Assembly (NCBI GenBank): GCA_965153355.1
Contig: OZ231127.1
Span: 35,340,001-35,404,000 of the forward strand
Direction: 5' to 3'
Origin: Flaccisagitta enflata
Lineage: Eukaryota > Chaetognatha > Sagittoidea > Aphragmophora
DNA length: 64,000 nucleotides
This document shows positions 13,336 to 26,702 of this stretch, piece by piece. The notes beneath the pieces are model-generated. The model was not told where the DNA came from and made no database searches. It saw only the letters and a program-made list of their open reading frames with translations. Position 1 is the first letter of the stretch; every line of letters starts with the position of its first letter. The translations under genes were made by a program, and so were the position numbers.

Positions 13336-13930
13336 TCACATTTACCTTCTCTTCTCTGTATTTTTTCTCTTCTATTACTTGATTCTTTCACCTTCAGCTT
13401 TACAGTCGGCGAAATGAAAGAATTGTTTTCGTCGTTTGGAATAATAAAAGAAAAAAAACTACCTACATCAAAAAGAAAATACATATAAGAGAAACAGAGA
13501 ATGAAAAGAGGTGGCGTAAAACCCTCTGGAGTTTCTTGAGGGGAACAATAACAAAAGAGCAAATATTCTCCAAATGGAGAGGCAACAAAAGGGAACTAAA
13601 CAGTCTGAGTAGATTGAGGGAAGGTAACCGGCTGACTCTGGTAACCAGACCCGGAATAAGAAACTTTAGCTAAAAGACGGAAGGAAAACACATTGATGGA
13701 ACCACCGCGATTGAATGGCGGGTGGGATTTCGAAGGGATGGAAGGTTGGTTTGAAGGTTGGCTGCGGCCGGTAGAGAGGGTTGGGGCATAGACATATGAA
13801 ACGATGGAGGGATGGAGAGAGGGTCTATGAAAAATGAGGCTGGCGCGGCGGGTGGGCAGAGGCAGTGATGAATCAAGAGAGATATAAACATTGAAAACAA
13901 TGATCAAGGAACTAAGGAATGGAGATGATT
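13336..13930. other. No gene seen
   Basis: This is mixed sequence between the satellite and a GA tract. Minus-strand frames of 76-103 codons occur, but they are Ser/Pro-rich and show no family resemblance, and I saw no convincing splice pattern. Confidence 0.4.
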
Positions 13931-14046
<116 letters not shown>

Positions 14047-14520
14047 AAAGATGCTAAAAGGGTTGAGAGAAGATGAGAAAAAATAATAAGTATGGCAATG
14101 ATTAAGAGACATAAACAAATAAATCACACTGATGATATCTTTTTTCGAGTGGTGATTCTGTACAATAAAGCCAAGCAAAGACAACAGCAAAAAGAAAAAA
14201 AAACTTGATGAAATCCCACTTAAACACACCTCGTTGCGGCAAATCATAGTCTTAAGCCTGAGGTGTTGCTCCCAAGAAACCCATCATAATCCAATTTTCT
14301 TGGCTTTTTTTCGGTCACTCTTCTGATTTTCTGCTCGTTTTTGGCCGTTAGCGACTCAGGCAGAGAAGAAATCTCACCTTTCAGACATCTTAACTCTCGC
14401 TCTCTCTCCCTCTTTACCGTACCACAACCTTGTTGCCTAATGGATTCGCCCGTGATCCAGGGGGTGGATTCCACGGCATATGCCACGTTCATGAGTGCGC
14501 ATGCATGTTTTAGATACAGA

Positions 14521-14609
<89 letters not shown>
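14521..14609. repeat. (AC)n microsatellite
   Basis: Pure AC dinucleotide run of about 88 bp. Confidence 0.99.
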
Positions 14610-15044
14610 GTCTCTGATAGTAATTCGTTAACTCCAACAAACTTAAAAAGATTCTCAAAATTCAAAATTGTTGCTACATTGCAACTATGCACTGCTTAAG
14701 CTGCACCAAGGGCGTTGGAGAGGAAGTGGCACTGAGATACAACAAAAACGGTGAAAGCGGTCTAGACCGTCAGACAGAGCCCTTTTCCCCAGGAAGGCCA
14801 CGATTGAAAGCCACTCGGCATGGCTTAAAAAATCTAAGATTGGGCAACAAGAAAAAAAGGTTAGTTGTGGAATTGGTAGGGGGTCTAGTAGAGATTGAGG
14901 GCATACTATGGCCGACACGTTCTAAGAAAACCATTCCATCCATGACCTTGCGCGCGCGTGTTTTACGGTTTACACTCTACGCATACGATCGCCTAAGTGA
15001 GGAAATGAAACTACCAAGTCTTTTTTTTCCTAAAGTTAAAGTCA

Positions 15045-15338
15045 AACAAGCCCGACCGGGCAATGATGCGTCCGGGCAGTGTCTCTGTATGTATTGACTA
15101 TATGACATATATGGAGACAGATGGACGAACAGACGAGTGAAATAACTAAGTAGTAAAGGAGGCTATCAATACATATTGGTTGATCATTTGTTTCAGTATA
15201 GGATCTCACCGCGGCCAAAAACAGCCGAGAAACGCGGTTTTTGCACTTGCGTAACAGACGGACCACGGGCCAACGGACCAGCGGACCAATGGACGGACGG
15301 TCAGACCCTCTTACAGAGATGCAAGGACGCATATAAAA
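15045..15338 (+). mobile_element. HINE, hairpin subfamily D
   Basis: It starts AACAAGCCCGACCGGGCAAT with GATGCGTCC and ends in a GACC/GGAC microsatellite, ACCCTCTTACAGAGATG and the hairpin-like GATGCAAGGACGCAT plus AAAA. The internal block CAATACATATTGGTTGATCA and TATAGGATCTCACC recurs inverted in the copy at 17908-18096. It is the HINE-A plan with different ends (CAAGCCC in place of CAAGGCC). Confidence 0.75.
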
Positions 15339-15428
15339 CGAAAAAAAGAACTTTCGAGTGCTCTTGGAACCGAACTGAGAGTGAGAAGCACTTGAAACCT
15401 GCCTTGAGTCGGCCTTAGTCAATGGGTA

Positions 15429-16033
15429 CTATCTAGCTCATAAATATACGGACACCTACTCATGTTTATAGCAGCTAAACATTAATATCTAATATGAAAA
15501 TGAAAGCAAATCAGCAAATTATGACAAAAAATCTTCCATTCAAGACCAAGCAGAGCTTAGTAGCTTAAACCGTTTTCAAATGTTTTGAAGAAAAACTGTC
15601 ATTTACCAAAATCGAATTCAGAGCTTTTCAGTTCCTATCTACAAAGGACAACCTATACAGAAAGAGCTCTTAAAACCAAATGGATTGGCCAATATCATTC
15701 TGCTTGATCTCATCAGATCACATTTTTACCAAATTTTTTAAATGTAAAAAGAATTGAAGGCTGCGGGTTAATATATTGCTCTAAAATTATCTTACATCAA
15801 AAGAAAACAAAAAAAAAATTGATGTTTTTTGTTGCTTATCAAAAGAATCAAGGATACACTGATTTGAGTTAAAAAAATCATGGACCAATCAGATAGAAAC
15901 TCGAAACAGAAGCAGTTGATAGATCAAAATACCATATAATGTCTAAAAATTAATTCATTTGAACATATTTTTTATTTAGTGAGTCAACATGCTGATTTTT
16001 CTCCAGCTGTCCGTATATTTATGAGCTAGATGG
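15429..16033. mobile_element. TA-flanked MITE, 605 bp
   Basis: The left end CTATCTAGCTCATAAATATA and CGGACACC is inverted at the right end (TGTCCGTATATTTATGAGC, TAGATGG). A TA dinucleotide sits on both outer sides, as expected for the target duplication of Tc1/mariner-type elements. The ends match over about 25 bases with two outer mismatches. The AT-rich interior has no open frame, so it is non-autonomous. Confidence 0.85.
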
Positions 16034-17907
16034 TAGAAGAAATGCAGCCAAATCGACGCGACGGCATAAAAGGCCTTCCATCCAGCAACGTTGTTCCAGT
16101 GAATCTACCATATGAAATTCCGTTCTTGTTGCTCATTTGTAAACAATCAACATCACGATCGTAGGGCACATCCCAGAGCTGTTCTAAGACCAACTACAAG
16201 TGAGGAATTATTCTTTTTTAGATAGAAAGGAATAGACAGAAGGCTTGTGTCATGCTAACCCGACATGGACGGGATGAAATTCATCAAATTTACATGTTTG
16301 AATATTGAACAAAACCATACATCATCATGTAGCTTACCTATTCTTACATATGAATCCATACTTGGATTTTCTTAAGTAAGCTCATTTTTCATGCAAATTA
16401 GGCTTAAATAGATATCGTTGGCAATTTTATTATTAGAAAATTTAGCTAAATACAACTAAGAAATCAATATGACAGCGAAATTCTTATTGATAAGGTTCAA
16501 GCAAACATGTAAGATCATGTTTCTGAAATTTTTTTGAATTTTTTTAGTTTTTTAAAAAAATCTCTATAAGTACCATTTCTGGCTGGGTGGGCTGTCGGAA
16601 GAAAATATTTTTTCCCAAGCTCTTTTTTATGCCAGTGACGACGAATCTTTAAAGGAAGCTTCATGAAAAATTTCAACCGAATCGGACAATTACTTTAGAA
16701 GTTATGCCATTTTTTCATTTTTTCATCTGGTAGGCTGGTTGGTCTGGTTGGACTGCTTGACATTCTGTAGGTCGCATCAGAATTTAAGCAAAAGACCCTC
16801 TTGGTCTAGGTACCAACCATGCAAAATTTCAATGGGCTAGCTCGAACAGTTCCTGAAATATGCCAATTTTAGTTTTAAGAAATTTGATCAAATTAAGACA
16901 CAAAAGCATCGCGCATTTGTGTGAGGAGCGCTGTGTGGAAACAAAGAATTAACTACGATGAGCCGTTGATGAGCGTATCAATTCTGTTCACACTTCAGGA
17001 CCAACAAAATGTAAAATTTCATTGTGACCAAACGTCTGGTAGTTAAGACTTGAAATTTTCAGTGTAGATTCAAAATTTCACGCTCTTTCACGTGGTGTGA
17101 TCAGATTTTGTGTAAATTGTTGCGTTTCACGCCATAGTGGCATATCTTAAGCGTTAGGTATGCGTTAGGAACAAATCTGGGGGTGTGCGCGAATTGATAC
17201 GCTCTAGAAAAAATGCAATTGAGCCGCTTTGGAGCCACTTGGAAACATGAAATTTGGGAAATATGCCCTTCAAGTAGTTGTCTTTCAGACAAACAAACAT
17301 AATATGCTTAACTATGAAGTAAAGTTAAGTTTTAAAAAACAATAATCAATATACTGTGATCTGAGTTAAATTTTGCTCAAAAATAGAGAGGGTGTACTGA
17401 TCGCTAGAAAACCGTTTTTAAGGAACTTATTGTCAACGGAGCTCAAACAAATTTTTTGTATGTTTCAAGTGATTGATGATAAATGATAAGGAGTCATGAT
17501 ATGGTCCATTTAGACATTTTTTGATTGCTTCTGCTTGCACTTTTCATGTGGAGACAAGCAAGAGACAAGCCAAATTTGACAATTTGACCCTAATTAAGGG
17601 CCCCCTAGGAGTCACGAGTGTCTCAAAAATAGGTTTGACAATATACACCTGACTATTAGGGATGACATCAAACCATTGATTCATAGTTCAAAGCCATAGC
17701 TCAAGCCTGGTAACTCTTAAGATGTTGGAGAGTCGGGTACCCTTGCTTGCTGCCGAAGCGTGACACTTGCCAGAAATAAATCAGTTGAAAAAGCCAATAT
17801 CTCTTAAATTGGGGTTACCAAAACCTGTAAGTTTTCCCCCCACATAAACGTTTGCAGTAAATGAAAAAAGCCTCGTAAGCGCATCATTTTTTGTACGAAG
17901 CCTCCAG
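16034..17907. other. About 1.9 kb without a recognised gene
   Basis: AT-rich, ordinary-complexity sequence with scattered homopolymers. The longest frames are about 60 codons. I found no repeats, hairpin termini or protein motifs. It is the longest stretch before 35 kb free of obvious microsatellites. Confidence 0.4.
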
Positions 17908-18096
17908 TTTTTGGATGCGTCCGTCAGGATGAGATCCTATACTGAATCAAATGATCGACAAACATGTTTTGAGTGCCTCCTTTACTAATCTTGTCGTTTC
18001 ATCTGTCTGTTTGTCCATCTGTCTCTCCATATGTGTCACATGTTCAATAGACGCAGAGACACAGCCCAGACGCATCGTTGCACGGTCGGGCTTGTT
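17908..18096 (-). mobile_element. HINE, hairpin subfamily D
   Basis: It starts TTTTTGGATGCGTCCGTCAG. GAGATCCTATACTGAATC, a CTGTCTGTTTGTCCATC microsatellite and the end ACGCATCGTTGCACGGTCGG with GCTTGTT follow. It is an inverted relative of the copy at 15045-15338 and shares its end with 37393-37692. Confidence 0.75.
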
Positions 18097-18360
18097 GTCG
18101 TACGCTTGGCGAAAGAATTTTTATGTAGATAATCATTCCTTGCGTGGTCCACTTCCAAACACATTGTTTTAAGACCGAGCGTTGTTGATATTTGATGACT
18201 AAAACCTCACGGTTATTCTTTCTGTGGGTATTCCCGGTGATTAAAAAACAAGGGCCATGGACCTCTTCGCCACAGCTTCTAAAAGAAAGGCACAGCAATC
18301 GGCTAGGCCAGGTTTGAATTTCAATTAGTAGCTTGCACTGAGCGACCGTTAAGAGACCCA

Positions 18361-18378
18361 CGGGGGGGGGGGGGGGGT
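18361..18378. repeat. Poly-G run
   Basis: A run of about 17 G residues followed by TTGGGTTGAG, a possible G-quadruplex and a site prone to length error. Confidence 0.85.
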
Positions 18379-18578
18379 TGGGTTGAGAAATTCAATCTGA
18401 CCCCAACGCCTCGAACATTCGTGGGACTACAGAGGAGCTTCTCTGCTAAGTGCAAATGGGCGCGCACTCAAATTTCCATTTGTGTTGCCCCTTTGAGCCG
18501 TCCACATCTTTCCCTCGTCTGTTGCCTCGTTTTTCTTTCACATGTCTGTTTCATTTGGGCAATTGGCCTGATTGTTCC

Positions 18579-19236
18579 TTTTTGGGCAGCGGCCCCAAAG
18601 GGCCGATGTCCTGTAGGACACAGGGGTGAATTTACGCTCCCGTTCCAGACAAGATGCACGCCCGTCCGTCCGCACGCCCTCTCTGGAGGCTGCCAGGCTC
18701 CTGTAGGCATCCGGCCTCTCAGGCCTCACCCGGCTCAGGCCTCAAATCCAGCCTCTCAGGTCTCAAATCCAGCCTCTCAGGCCTTAAATCCAGCCTCAGC
18801 CTCAAACAGCCTCACCAAATCCAGCCTGTCAGGCCTCAAATCCAGCCTCTCAGACCTTAAAACCAGCTTCTCAGGCCTCAAATCCAGCCTCCCAGGCCTC
18901 AAATCCAGCCTCTCAGGCCTCAAATCCAGCCCTTCGGGCCTCTTCATATTCAGCCTCTTGGGCCTCAAATCCAACCTTTTGGGCCTCATTCCAGCTCCTG
19001 GGCCTTAATCCAGCTCAGACCCTGCAGCCCTATTGAATAACAAAATCAAAAAAAACGAAAATTCTAATCGAATATCACTTTTAAAAATTACCCAAATGTG
19101 CCCTCTCAGACGTATGAAATTCACCTCAGCCCTATATTCATCGGTCCTCAGCCGCTGCCCTGCTCACCCACTTCAGCTAATCACCCAAGCAGGGCACGGG
19201 CACCGCTGACCATGTGCGATCCTTGGATGACTTGTT
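18579..19236 (-). mobile_element. Group-B element, complete, with 20-bp minisatellite
   Basis: It begins TTTTTGGGCAGCGGCCCC, with GGGCCGATGTCCTGTAGG and ACACAGGGGTGAATTT as the first arm. About 18710-19010 is a minisatellite of ~20-bp units (GGCCTCAAATCCAGCCTCTC). The inverted arm is decayed (GAAATTCACCTCAGCCC). The end reads GGGCACCGCTGACCATGTG, CGATCCTTGGATGACTTGTT. Open frames of Leu-Ser-Gly or Arg-Pro type here are minisatellite shadows. Confidence 0.87.
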
Positions 19237-19246
19237 TTTCTTTTTT

Positions 19247-19248
19247 CG

Positions 19249-19298
<50 letters not shown>

Positions 19299-19333
19299 TC
19301 TCTCTCTCTCTCTGCCTCTCTCTTCTTCTTTCT

Positions 19334-19363
<30 letters not shown>
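19247..19363. repeat. Interrupted (CT)n tract
   Basis: CT-rich run with TTCT interruptions directly after a group-B element and directly before a CAA array. Confidence 0.95.
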
Positions 19364-19648
<285 letters not shown>

Positions 19649-19796
19649 CGTCAAAGCTAAACTATCAATGCATTGCAGAAAACTTCCGATCCCCAAAACA
19701 ATGCTCCATAGTGTTTTCTGAAATGATGAATAGTTAATACAGATGTTTATTCACACGTAATTTGCAGCGCGGTACAACAATGAAGGTGAACAAAGA

Positions 19797-19997
<201 letters not shown>

Positions 19998-20276
19998 TTC
20001 AACCACCTTCCTCTCGACTTACTTTTCAATTTCTCATGAAGAAACCATTCGTACATATGAATAGAGAAAGTTGCCTTATTGAACACAGAAAAAAAAAAAA
20101 CAGAACAAAAGAAAATATCAGTGATGACGTCAAGTTGACAGATATCGGGTAGCTATGATCGGAAATAAGGCGTATGGTGCATTAGTGAATAGCAGAAACC
20201 GAGAGAGAGACAAGCCCAACAGGGCAACAGTCGTGTGCTTGGTTTGAGCATTTCACACAGAACTGCACAACTTCAC

Positions 20277-21090
20277 AATTACATAGTAAATACTACATGA
20301 TTACATAATAACATAATCACATAATTACATAATTGCATAATTACATAATAACATAATTGCATAATTACATAATTGCATAATTATATAATTACATAATCAC
20401 ATATTTACTATCTTCGCCAAAAGAAACGCGACACCCTGGCAAAGATATGATTTATTGACCATACTCTGACAAAATTTAGTAACTGAGAGAGTTTGGAGGT
20501 CAAGTAAGTTATTCTTTTAGAAAATACATAAGACTGTGGAGCTAAAATGCAATTTATATCGCATTTCTTCATCAACAGGGGTGATAACCTCTTCTTATTA
20601 GTCCACAGTTTTTGCAAGCCAATGATTTTTGATTAAGGTTTACTCTTTTGCTTGCCATTTCTAAACGGCTTTAACTACAGAATCCAGATTGAGCCCACCT
20701 TCAAGATTTTTTGCTGTAGATTAATTTGCTTTTTTGGAAAAAGTATCTAGCTTCTCCAGAAGCTAAGATAATAAAAGTTAAAGTTACATCAATTTTAATC
20801 TTTTTTTTTTTTTCACAATCTTTTATCAATTCTGAATATGACTATTTTCCTTCTTCTGCTTGCCATTTCTAAACGCTTTAAGATACAGTTACCAGATTGG
20901 ACTCATTTTGTAGACTTTTTGAAGAAGATTAATTTCTTTTTTTAAAAAAATATTTAGCTTTTCTAGAAGCCAAGATATTGTAGATAGAAGGTGTCGCGTT
21001 TCTTTTGGCGAAGATAGTACATCAATACATAATTACAAAATCACATAATTACATGGTTACATAATTACATAATTACACAATCATACAATA
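20277..21090. repeat. ACATAATT-type minisatellite, split by a MITE
   Basis: Words of TTACATAATTACATAATTGC type fill 20277-20405 and resume at 21020-21090. The two halves are one array interrupted by the TA-flanked element at 20408-21017. Confidence 0.85.
20408..21017. mobile_element. TA-flanked MITE, 610 bp, with internal duplication
   Basis: The 28-base terminal inverted repeats are perfect (left CTATCTTCGCCAAAAGAAAC then GCGACACC). TA lies on both outer sides. Inside, a block of ~120 bp starting GCTTGCCATTTCTAAACG occurs twice, ~211 bp apart. There is no open frame. Its first bases (CTATCT) match those of the element at 15429, which suggests the same Tc1/mariner-type transposase. Confidence 0.92.
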
Positions 21091-21713
21091 TGACTGCCTA
21101 AATGGCTTTAATCAGAAAAATGTTACCAACAAACCAACTAACCAAGTAGTTGAGGAAACAAAACACGTGGAGAGACGAACAAGATGACTCAAGGGAGGGC
21201 GCTCAACGAGTCAACTTTTCCCTACCATAAAAGGCTTTCACCATGAAATGCATTTAGATGCTTTATGAGAGGTAGCGAGGAATACTTCAAGACAATATCT
21301 ATATTGTCGGAATCCATGTCTTAGATTTGCATATCTTACATTTAAAACGGAAAAGTGTGCTGCTTAATCGTTATGTTAAGCACTGACAGACCGATACAGC
21401 AGACACAGACTGACACAGAAACAGATTATGTCGTGTTCCTGCGTCTCAAAAGCGAATAGTGCAAATAAGGCGGCGTCTCTTTTGAATTATTGAATAGCTC
21501 AGCACTACAGTCTACAGATTAAAAGAAAATCTGTCAGATTCAACGTGAGAACCGTGATGCTCGTATTCACTATTCCGCCAATGGAAAAGTCAAGTGGGCG
21601 AATTGAAAACTTAATGATTGGAGATCTGTTAGAGAATAACATTAGTGCTTGTATGAGAAGACATTTCCCATCTTTCCGCCATTTCTTCCTCCCGGATTTG
21701 TGCTCATGAACTG

Positions 21714-21942
<229 letters not shown>

Positions 21943-22326
21943 TTAGTGTGATTTAAAAACCCGCAGTTCATAGTTGTGTTAAAAATCTGGTGCAGTGGCT
22001 GAATATATTTACTGTGATTAGGAGTTTTTTTTAAATAAGCCTCTGTGAACGATTTTAGAGTTATATGGGTACATGCAGAATAAAAGGTTGTTCTTTGGTC
22101 GGTGTTATGGTCAAAGTCGGTTTTACAGGGCTTTGCAGTGGTTGAGAATGTGTTTAATCTGTTACGTTGTATTGTTGTTGTGGTTAAATTTCTGTGTGGG
22201 CGCGCGGCCTAGGAGATTTTGGGATTCGTTGAAAGGCAGAGAAAATTGTTTATCCTTTGCCATCAGGCGTCAATTGTGGCAAAGCAAAGGATAAGAAACC
22301 GGCCGAGTGGAAACGAATAACAAACA

Positions 22327-22530
<204 letters not shown>

Positions 22531-22652
22531 AGGAATTTTTTAGTAGCGGACACGTACCTTGATCGTGTATGTTTCAGAGCTTAACTCAGCAAACTATCTC
22601 AGCAAACTATCTTTTGACTTAACCAGTGTAAGTCGGACAAAGTGACATGATG

Positions 22653-22656
<4 letters not shown>

Positions 22657-22709
<53 letters not shown>
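22657..22709. repeat. (CT)n microsatellite abutting a HINE
   Basis: CT run of about 52 bp that passes without a break into the GGTCCGTC microsatellite of a HINE-A copy. Confidence 0.97.
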
Positions 22710-22712
<3 letters not shown>

Positions 22713-22828
22713 CCGTCGGTCCGTCGGTCCGTCGGTCCGTCGGTCCGTCGGTAACAAAGTCACTTTTTGAGGTTTTCCGCTCCTGCCCACCCGTCCGCGA
22801 CTAATGCTGCCGTGTATACGGCCTTGTT
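22710..22828 (-). mobile_element. HINE-A, truncated inside its microsatellite
   Basis: It starts within (GGTCCGTC)n and continues through CACTTTTTGAGG, CTCCTGCCCACCCGTCCGCG and GCCGTGTATACGGCCTTGTT. The hairpin side is replaced by a CT run. Confidence 0.8.
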
Positions 22829-23350
22829 TTTCTTCTAGCCTCTAAATTGCTATCTCGGGTGCAAAATATTTAATCGTCCATGAGCTGAGTTTATAAAACC
22901 TATTAAGTTGCACATTGGGTCGCCCCATGCAAATTTCGAAACAGATATTGTATGTATATGTGTTTCCATTCAATTGTCTCTCAAATGAAATTGGTAATTG
23001 TTTTGGTCAATCTCGTCCATCATTTCTTGCTTGCAGCCATTTATGCAGACATCTTATCCTAAGATAGCGTCCTTTAAAAATCAATGATTGGATGACTTTC
23101 CGCCTTCCTGACCGTTATGTAGCTGTGTTCCTGAGTCATTAAGTATAGGTTTGACTAAATTATTACCTGTCGCTTGGATCTGAGAGATATTTAACGCTAT
23201 TTTGATAAGCTTGTGCCATGGTGGTTGTTGAGAGTCATCATATGTGATTGTGCCTCGGGATTTGTTCACATAAGTTAGATGAAAAGGCCACCTGATCATG
23301 GTTTATTCCTATATAGAGTCAAACGAATTTATTCATTCATACCTACTCTC

Positions 23351-23450
23351 ATTTCATTATTCATTCATTCATTCATTCATTCATTCATTCATTCATTCAT
23401 TCATTCATTCATTCATTCATTCATTCATTCATTCATTTATTCATTCATTC
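23351..23450. repeat. (ATTC)n microsatellite
   Basis: ATTC tetranucleotide run of about 100 bp with one TTATTC variant. Confidence 0.98.
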
Positions 23451-23683
23451 GTTTCCATTTGCACTGGTCACTTTTTTTTTTCTTTTTTTTTTCAATGACC
23501 TAGAGGGTGTCAGCTGATTTCCAAGCTGTTTTCCTAGTGTTTTCCAAGTGCAGCTTTACCATGAATCACTGTTTGCATCAATCTATAATGAGACCAAAAG
23601 GGCCAAGAAGTAGTTACGACCATAAATCATTCAGAGGATTTGAATGACAATATTCTTTTATTCTTAAACTGAAGAAAAATACT

Positions 23684-24237
23684 AAAAGTCGCAAAAGCGT
23701 TACATGGTCAGCGGTACCCGATGCCCCTAAGTTAGTGTATGTGGGAATGAAATTATGAGAGGGGCAGCGGCCCCGGAGGGGCCGATGACCTATGATTCCA
23801 CATAGGACAATTTTCTCGGGTTTGAAAAGCTGGTTTGGAGGGCCGAGAGGCCTGATTTTGGCTCTGAAAGGTCTGATTTAGGGTGTGAGAGGCTTGGTTT
23901 AGGGTCTGAGAGGCTTGATTTGGGGTCTGAAAGGCCTGATTTGGGTCTGAGGGGTCTAATTTTGGGTCTGAAAAGCCTGATCTGGGGTCTGGGAGGCCTG
24001 ATTTGGGGTCTGAGAGGCCTGATTTGGGGTCTTGGAGGCCTGATTGGAGGTTTGAGAAGCCTGATTTGGGGTCAGTAAGGTCCGATTTGGGGTCTCTAAG
24101 GCTTGATTTAGGGTCTGAGAGGCTTTATTTGAGGCTTGGGGGAGGGGGGGGACGGACGGACGGAAAACAGAAACCGGAGAAAATTGCCCTATGTGGAATC
24201 ATAGGTCATCGGCCCCTCCGGGGCCGCTGCCCAAAAA
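23684..24237 (+). mobile_element. Group-B element, variant B2, complete
   Basis: The 5' part has AAAAGTCGCAAAAGCG and ACATGGTCAGCGGTACCCGA. The first arm is GGGCAGCGGCCCCGGAGG with GATGACCTATGATTCC, and the inverted arm ends GGCCGCTGCCCAAAAA. Between them are ~19-bp minisatellite units (GAGGCCTGATTTGGGGTCT) and (GGAC)n. The arm differs from B1 (ATGACCTATGATTCCACATA in place of ATGTCCTGTAGGACACAGG). Confidence 0.87.
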
Positions 24238-24547
24238 CTAGAAAATCAGCTTTTCAGTTCTCTCAAAAATTCATAAAAGGTCACTATTCTGGTTTAAAAT
24301 TCTGGTATAAAATTCCGGCCAAAAACACGCCGTCCAATATATTTTTCATTGTCTTTTATTTTGTTTTAACTCGCATCATTAAAGAAAAAACATCATATTA
24401 AATTATATGGATGATTCGCCAAAAATGTGGTTCAGCAATCAAGATCTAATATGGATCTACTACATCATAGAACATTCAGCAGTCATAACGAGACTTTTTT
24501 CCATATCTCTTTCCCCCTGAAATTTTCCATTCCATCTCTCGCCACAT

Positions 24548-24649
<102 letters not shown>

Positions 24650-24808
24650 AATGATGACAAGTTTCTCATCATTAGCGATCTATGACTATGTTTAATCGGT
24701 TATGTTTCTAAATGTTTCCCTTAATGAGGGAATGCAGGGAAGGCAGAGAAAGAGTTGAATGATTAAAATAGATAAAAAAGAGTGATCAGAGCGTCGATGA
24801 TAAACGCG

Positions 24809-25165
<357 letters not shown>

Positions 25166-25303
25166 AAGGAATGAAATCAGTCACAAAAGCGGTAGATGGT
25201 CAGCGGTACCCGTGCCCTGCTTCAGGGTGCATTACTACTCAAGGCCACGTTTTTTATGTAGGTTTTACAATTCACAATTTCACCACCCTCGTCCTGAAAA
25301 AAA

Positions 25304-25388
25304 CATTAGCCTCTTGCAGGAGTCGAACCCACGTTCAAAAGAAGTTACGGAACCTACGCCATTATCACCTGCGCCACTGAAGCTAATG
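25304..25388 (-). ncRNA. tRNA-like sequence (pseudogene or SINE head)
   Basis: On the minus strand there is an A-box-like TAGCTTCAGTGGCGCAGG and, ~45 bp later, a B box GGTTCGACTCC. The outer ends CATTAGC and GCTAATG are complementary. Standard cloverleaf arms do not all form, so I would not call it a working tRNA. Confidence 0.45.
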
Positions 25389-25507
25389 GATTAGAATAAA
25401 ACTTTGTTTCTTGTAAACTTGTTCAAGACAGAGGCAATTGAATAAGATAACCATTACATAACTCAACTCCCATAAATTGAGCCAAAGACCACAAAAGCTT
25501 GAGTGAT

Positions 25508-25592
25508 TGTCCAAATGGCGTAGCTGGTAAGGACGTTGACTTCAGTTCCAGAAAAGTTTTATACATCAGACATTTTTGAGTGGGTACGGATC
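25508..25592 (+). ncRNA. Degenerate tRNA-like sequence
   Basis: A TGGCGTAGCTGGTAAGGAC A-box-like word is followed ~50 bp on by GGGTACGGATCC, a weak B box. It lies in the same foreign block as the tRNA-like sequence before it. Confidence 0.3.
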
Positions 25593-26195
25593 CACCTTAT
25601 TCTTCAAATTTTTTCAGGATCAGTGAAATAAAATCGCGTTTTGCAAAACACACATAAGAATCGTGTTTGTGTCTTCGAGTATAAAGACACCCTAAGTAGG
25701 ATGTTATTAAAGTTGAAGGGGAAGCAAGGCAGCGGCCCCAAAGGGGTCAATGACCTAAGCTTTTACACATGTGGGGAATTTTCTCCTTCTCCTCCTCCTC
25801 CTCCATCCCCCCCTCAAATCCCAGTCTCAAGGCCAAAATTCCAGTCTCGAGGCCCAAATCCCAGTCTTGAGGCTCAAATCCTAGCCTCAAGTCTTGAATC
25901 CTACCCTGGAGACCCAGATCTCAGCCTTGTGGCCCTAATTTCAACCTCAAGGTTGAGATCTGGGCCTCTTGGCTGGGATTTGGACTTCAAGGCTGAGAAT
26001 TTGGCCTCAAGGCTGAGATCTGGGCCTCAAGGCTAGGATTTGGGCCTTGAAGCTAGTATTTGAGCCTCAAGACTGGGTTTTGAGCCTCAAGACTGGAATT
26101 TGGGCCTTGAGACTGGAATTTGGGCCTCCAGACTGGAATTTGTGGGGGGCATGAGGGAGTAGAAGGAGAAAATTCCCTATATGTGTGAAATCATA

Positions 26196-26702
26196 CAGTA
26201 GATGTCGTCTAGACTTGGAAATACGGGGGAGCACATAACCTGAGCATCAGTATAGTGAGGGGACTGATATCATACTGGTGTATTGTATAGACCCTTGGGG
26301 GGTTGACGATGGGGTATGGCATCCCCATACAGCTTACCTTATAAAAAAAACTTTTAGTATAAAATATTAAGATCAATTACTTTTAAGGCAGAATTTCAAT
26401 TTCATGTATTTGCTTCAATTGCAAAACCAGCTTGGGATTCGAACCTGGAACCTTTAAGAAATAAATTGATCAAAATAGACCTGAAATCAAATGAGTTAAC
26501 CACTAGACCAATTCCGGCAACTGTTTCGAAGGAGCTGATTTGATTTTGTATATTCAAAAGAATTTTCTATTCTCAGAGCTGCCATACCCCATCGTCAACC
26601 CTATAGGACATAAGCATTATACACACACAGTTTCATCTCATTGGCACAAATGAGTTAGGATATGAGGGCCCCCGTATTTCCAAGTATACACAACATCTAC
26701 TG
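26196..26702. mobile_element. TA-flanked MITE, 507 bp, nested in group-B element
   Basis: The ends are CAGTAGATGTCGTCTAGACT and its inverted partner (read inward CAGTAGATGTTGTGTATACT), both continuing TTGGAAATACGGGGG. A second inverted block, GGGTTGACGATGGGGTATGG, lies ~100 bp inside each end. TA flanks both sides, and the host sequence closes up exactly when the MITE and one TA are removed. The centre carries a tRNA-like promoter. Confidence 0.93.
26430..26520 (-). ncRNA. tRNA-like sequence inside a MITE
   Basis: On the minus strand: A box TTGGTCTAGTGGTTAAC and B box GGTTCGAATCC, ~50 bp apart. Both match RNA polymerase III consensus boxes well. It lies between the two arms of the MITE at 26196-26702. 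Confidence 0.5.

Noticed and set aside
14687-15097. 136-codon forward frame after the AC tract
   Set aside because: Its last ~17 codons lie in a HINE (15045 on) and the rest shows no family or splice signal, so I did not list it as a gene.
18421-19008. 195-codon forward frame with Leu-Ser-Gly-Leu-Lys repeats
   Set aside because: It covers a group-B element and its 20-bp minisatellite; the repeat explains the pattern.
25304-25388. Functional tRNA gene
   Set aside because: A and B boxes are present, but acceptor, D and T arms do not form together; kept only as tRNA-like.
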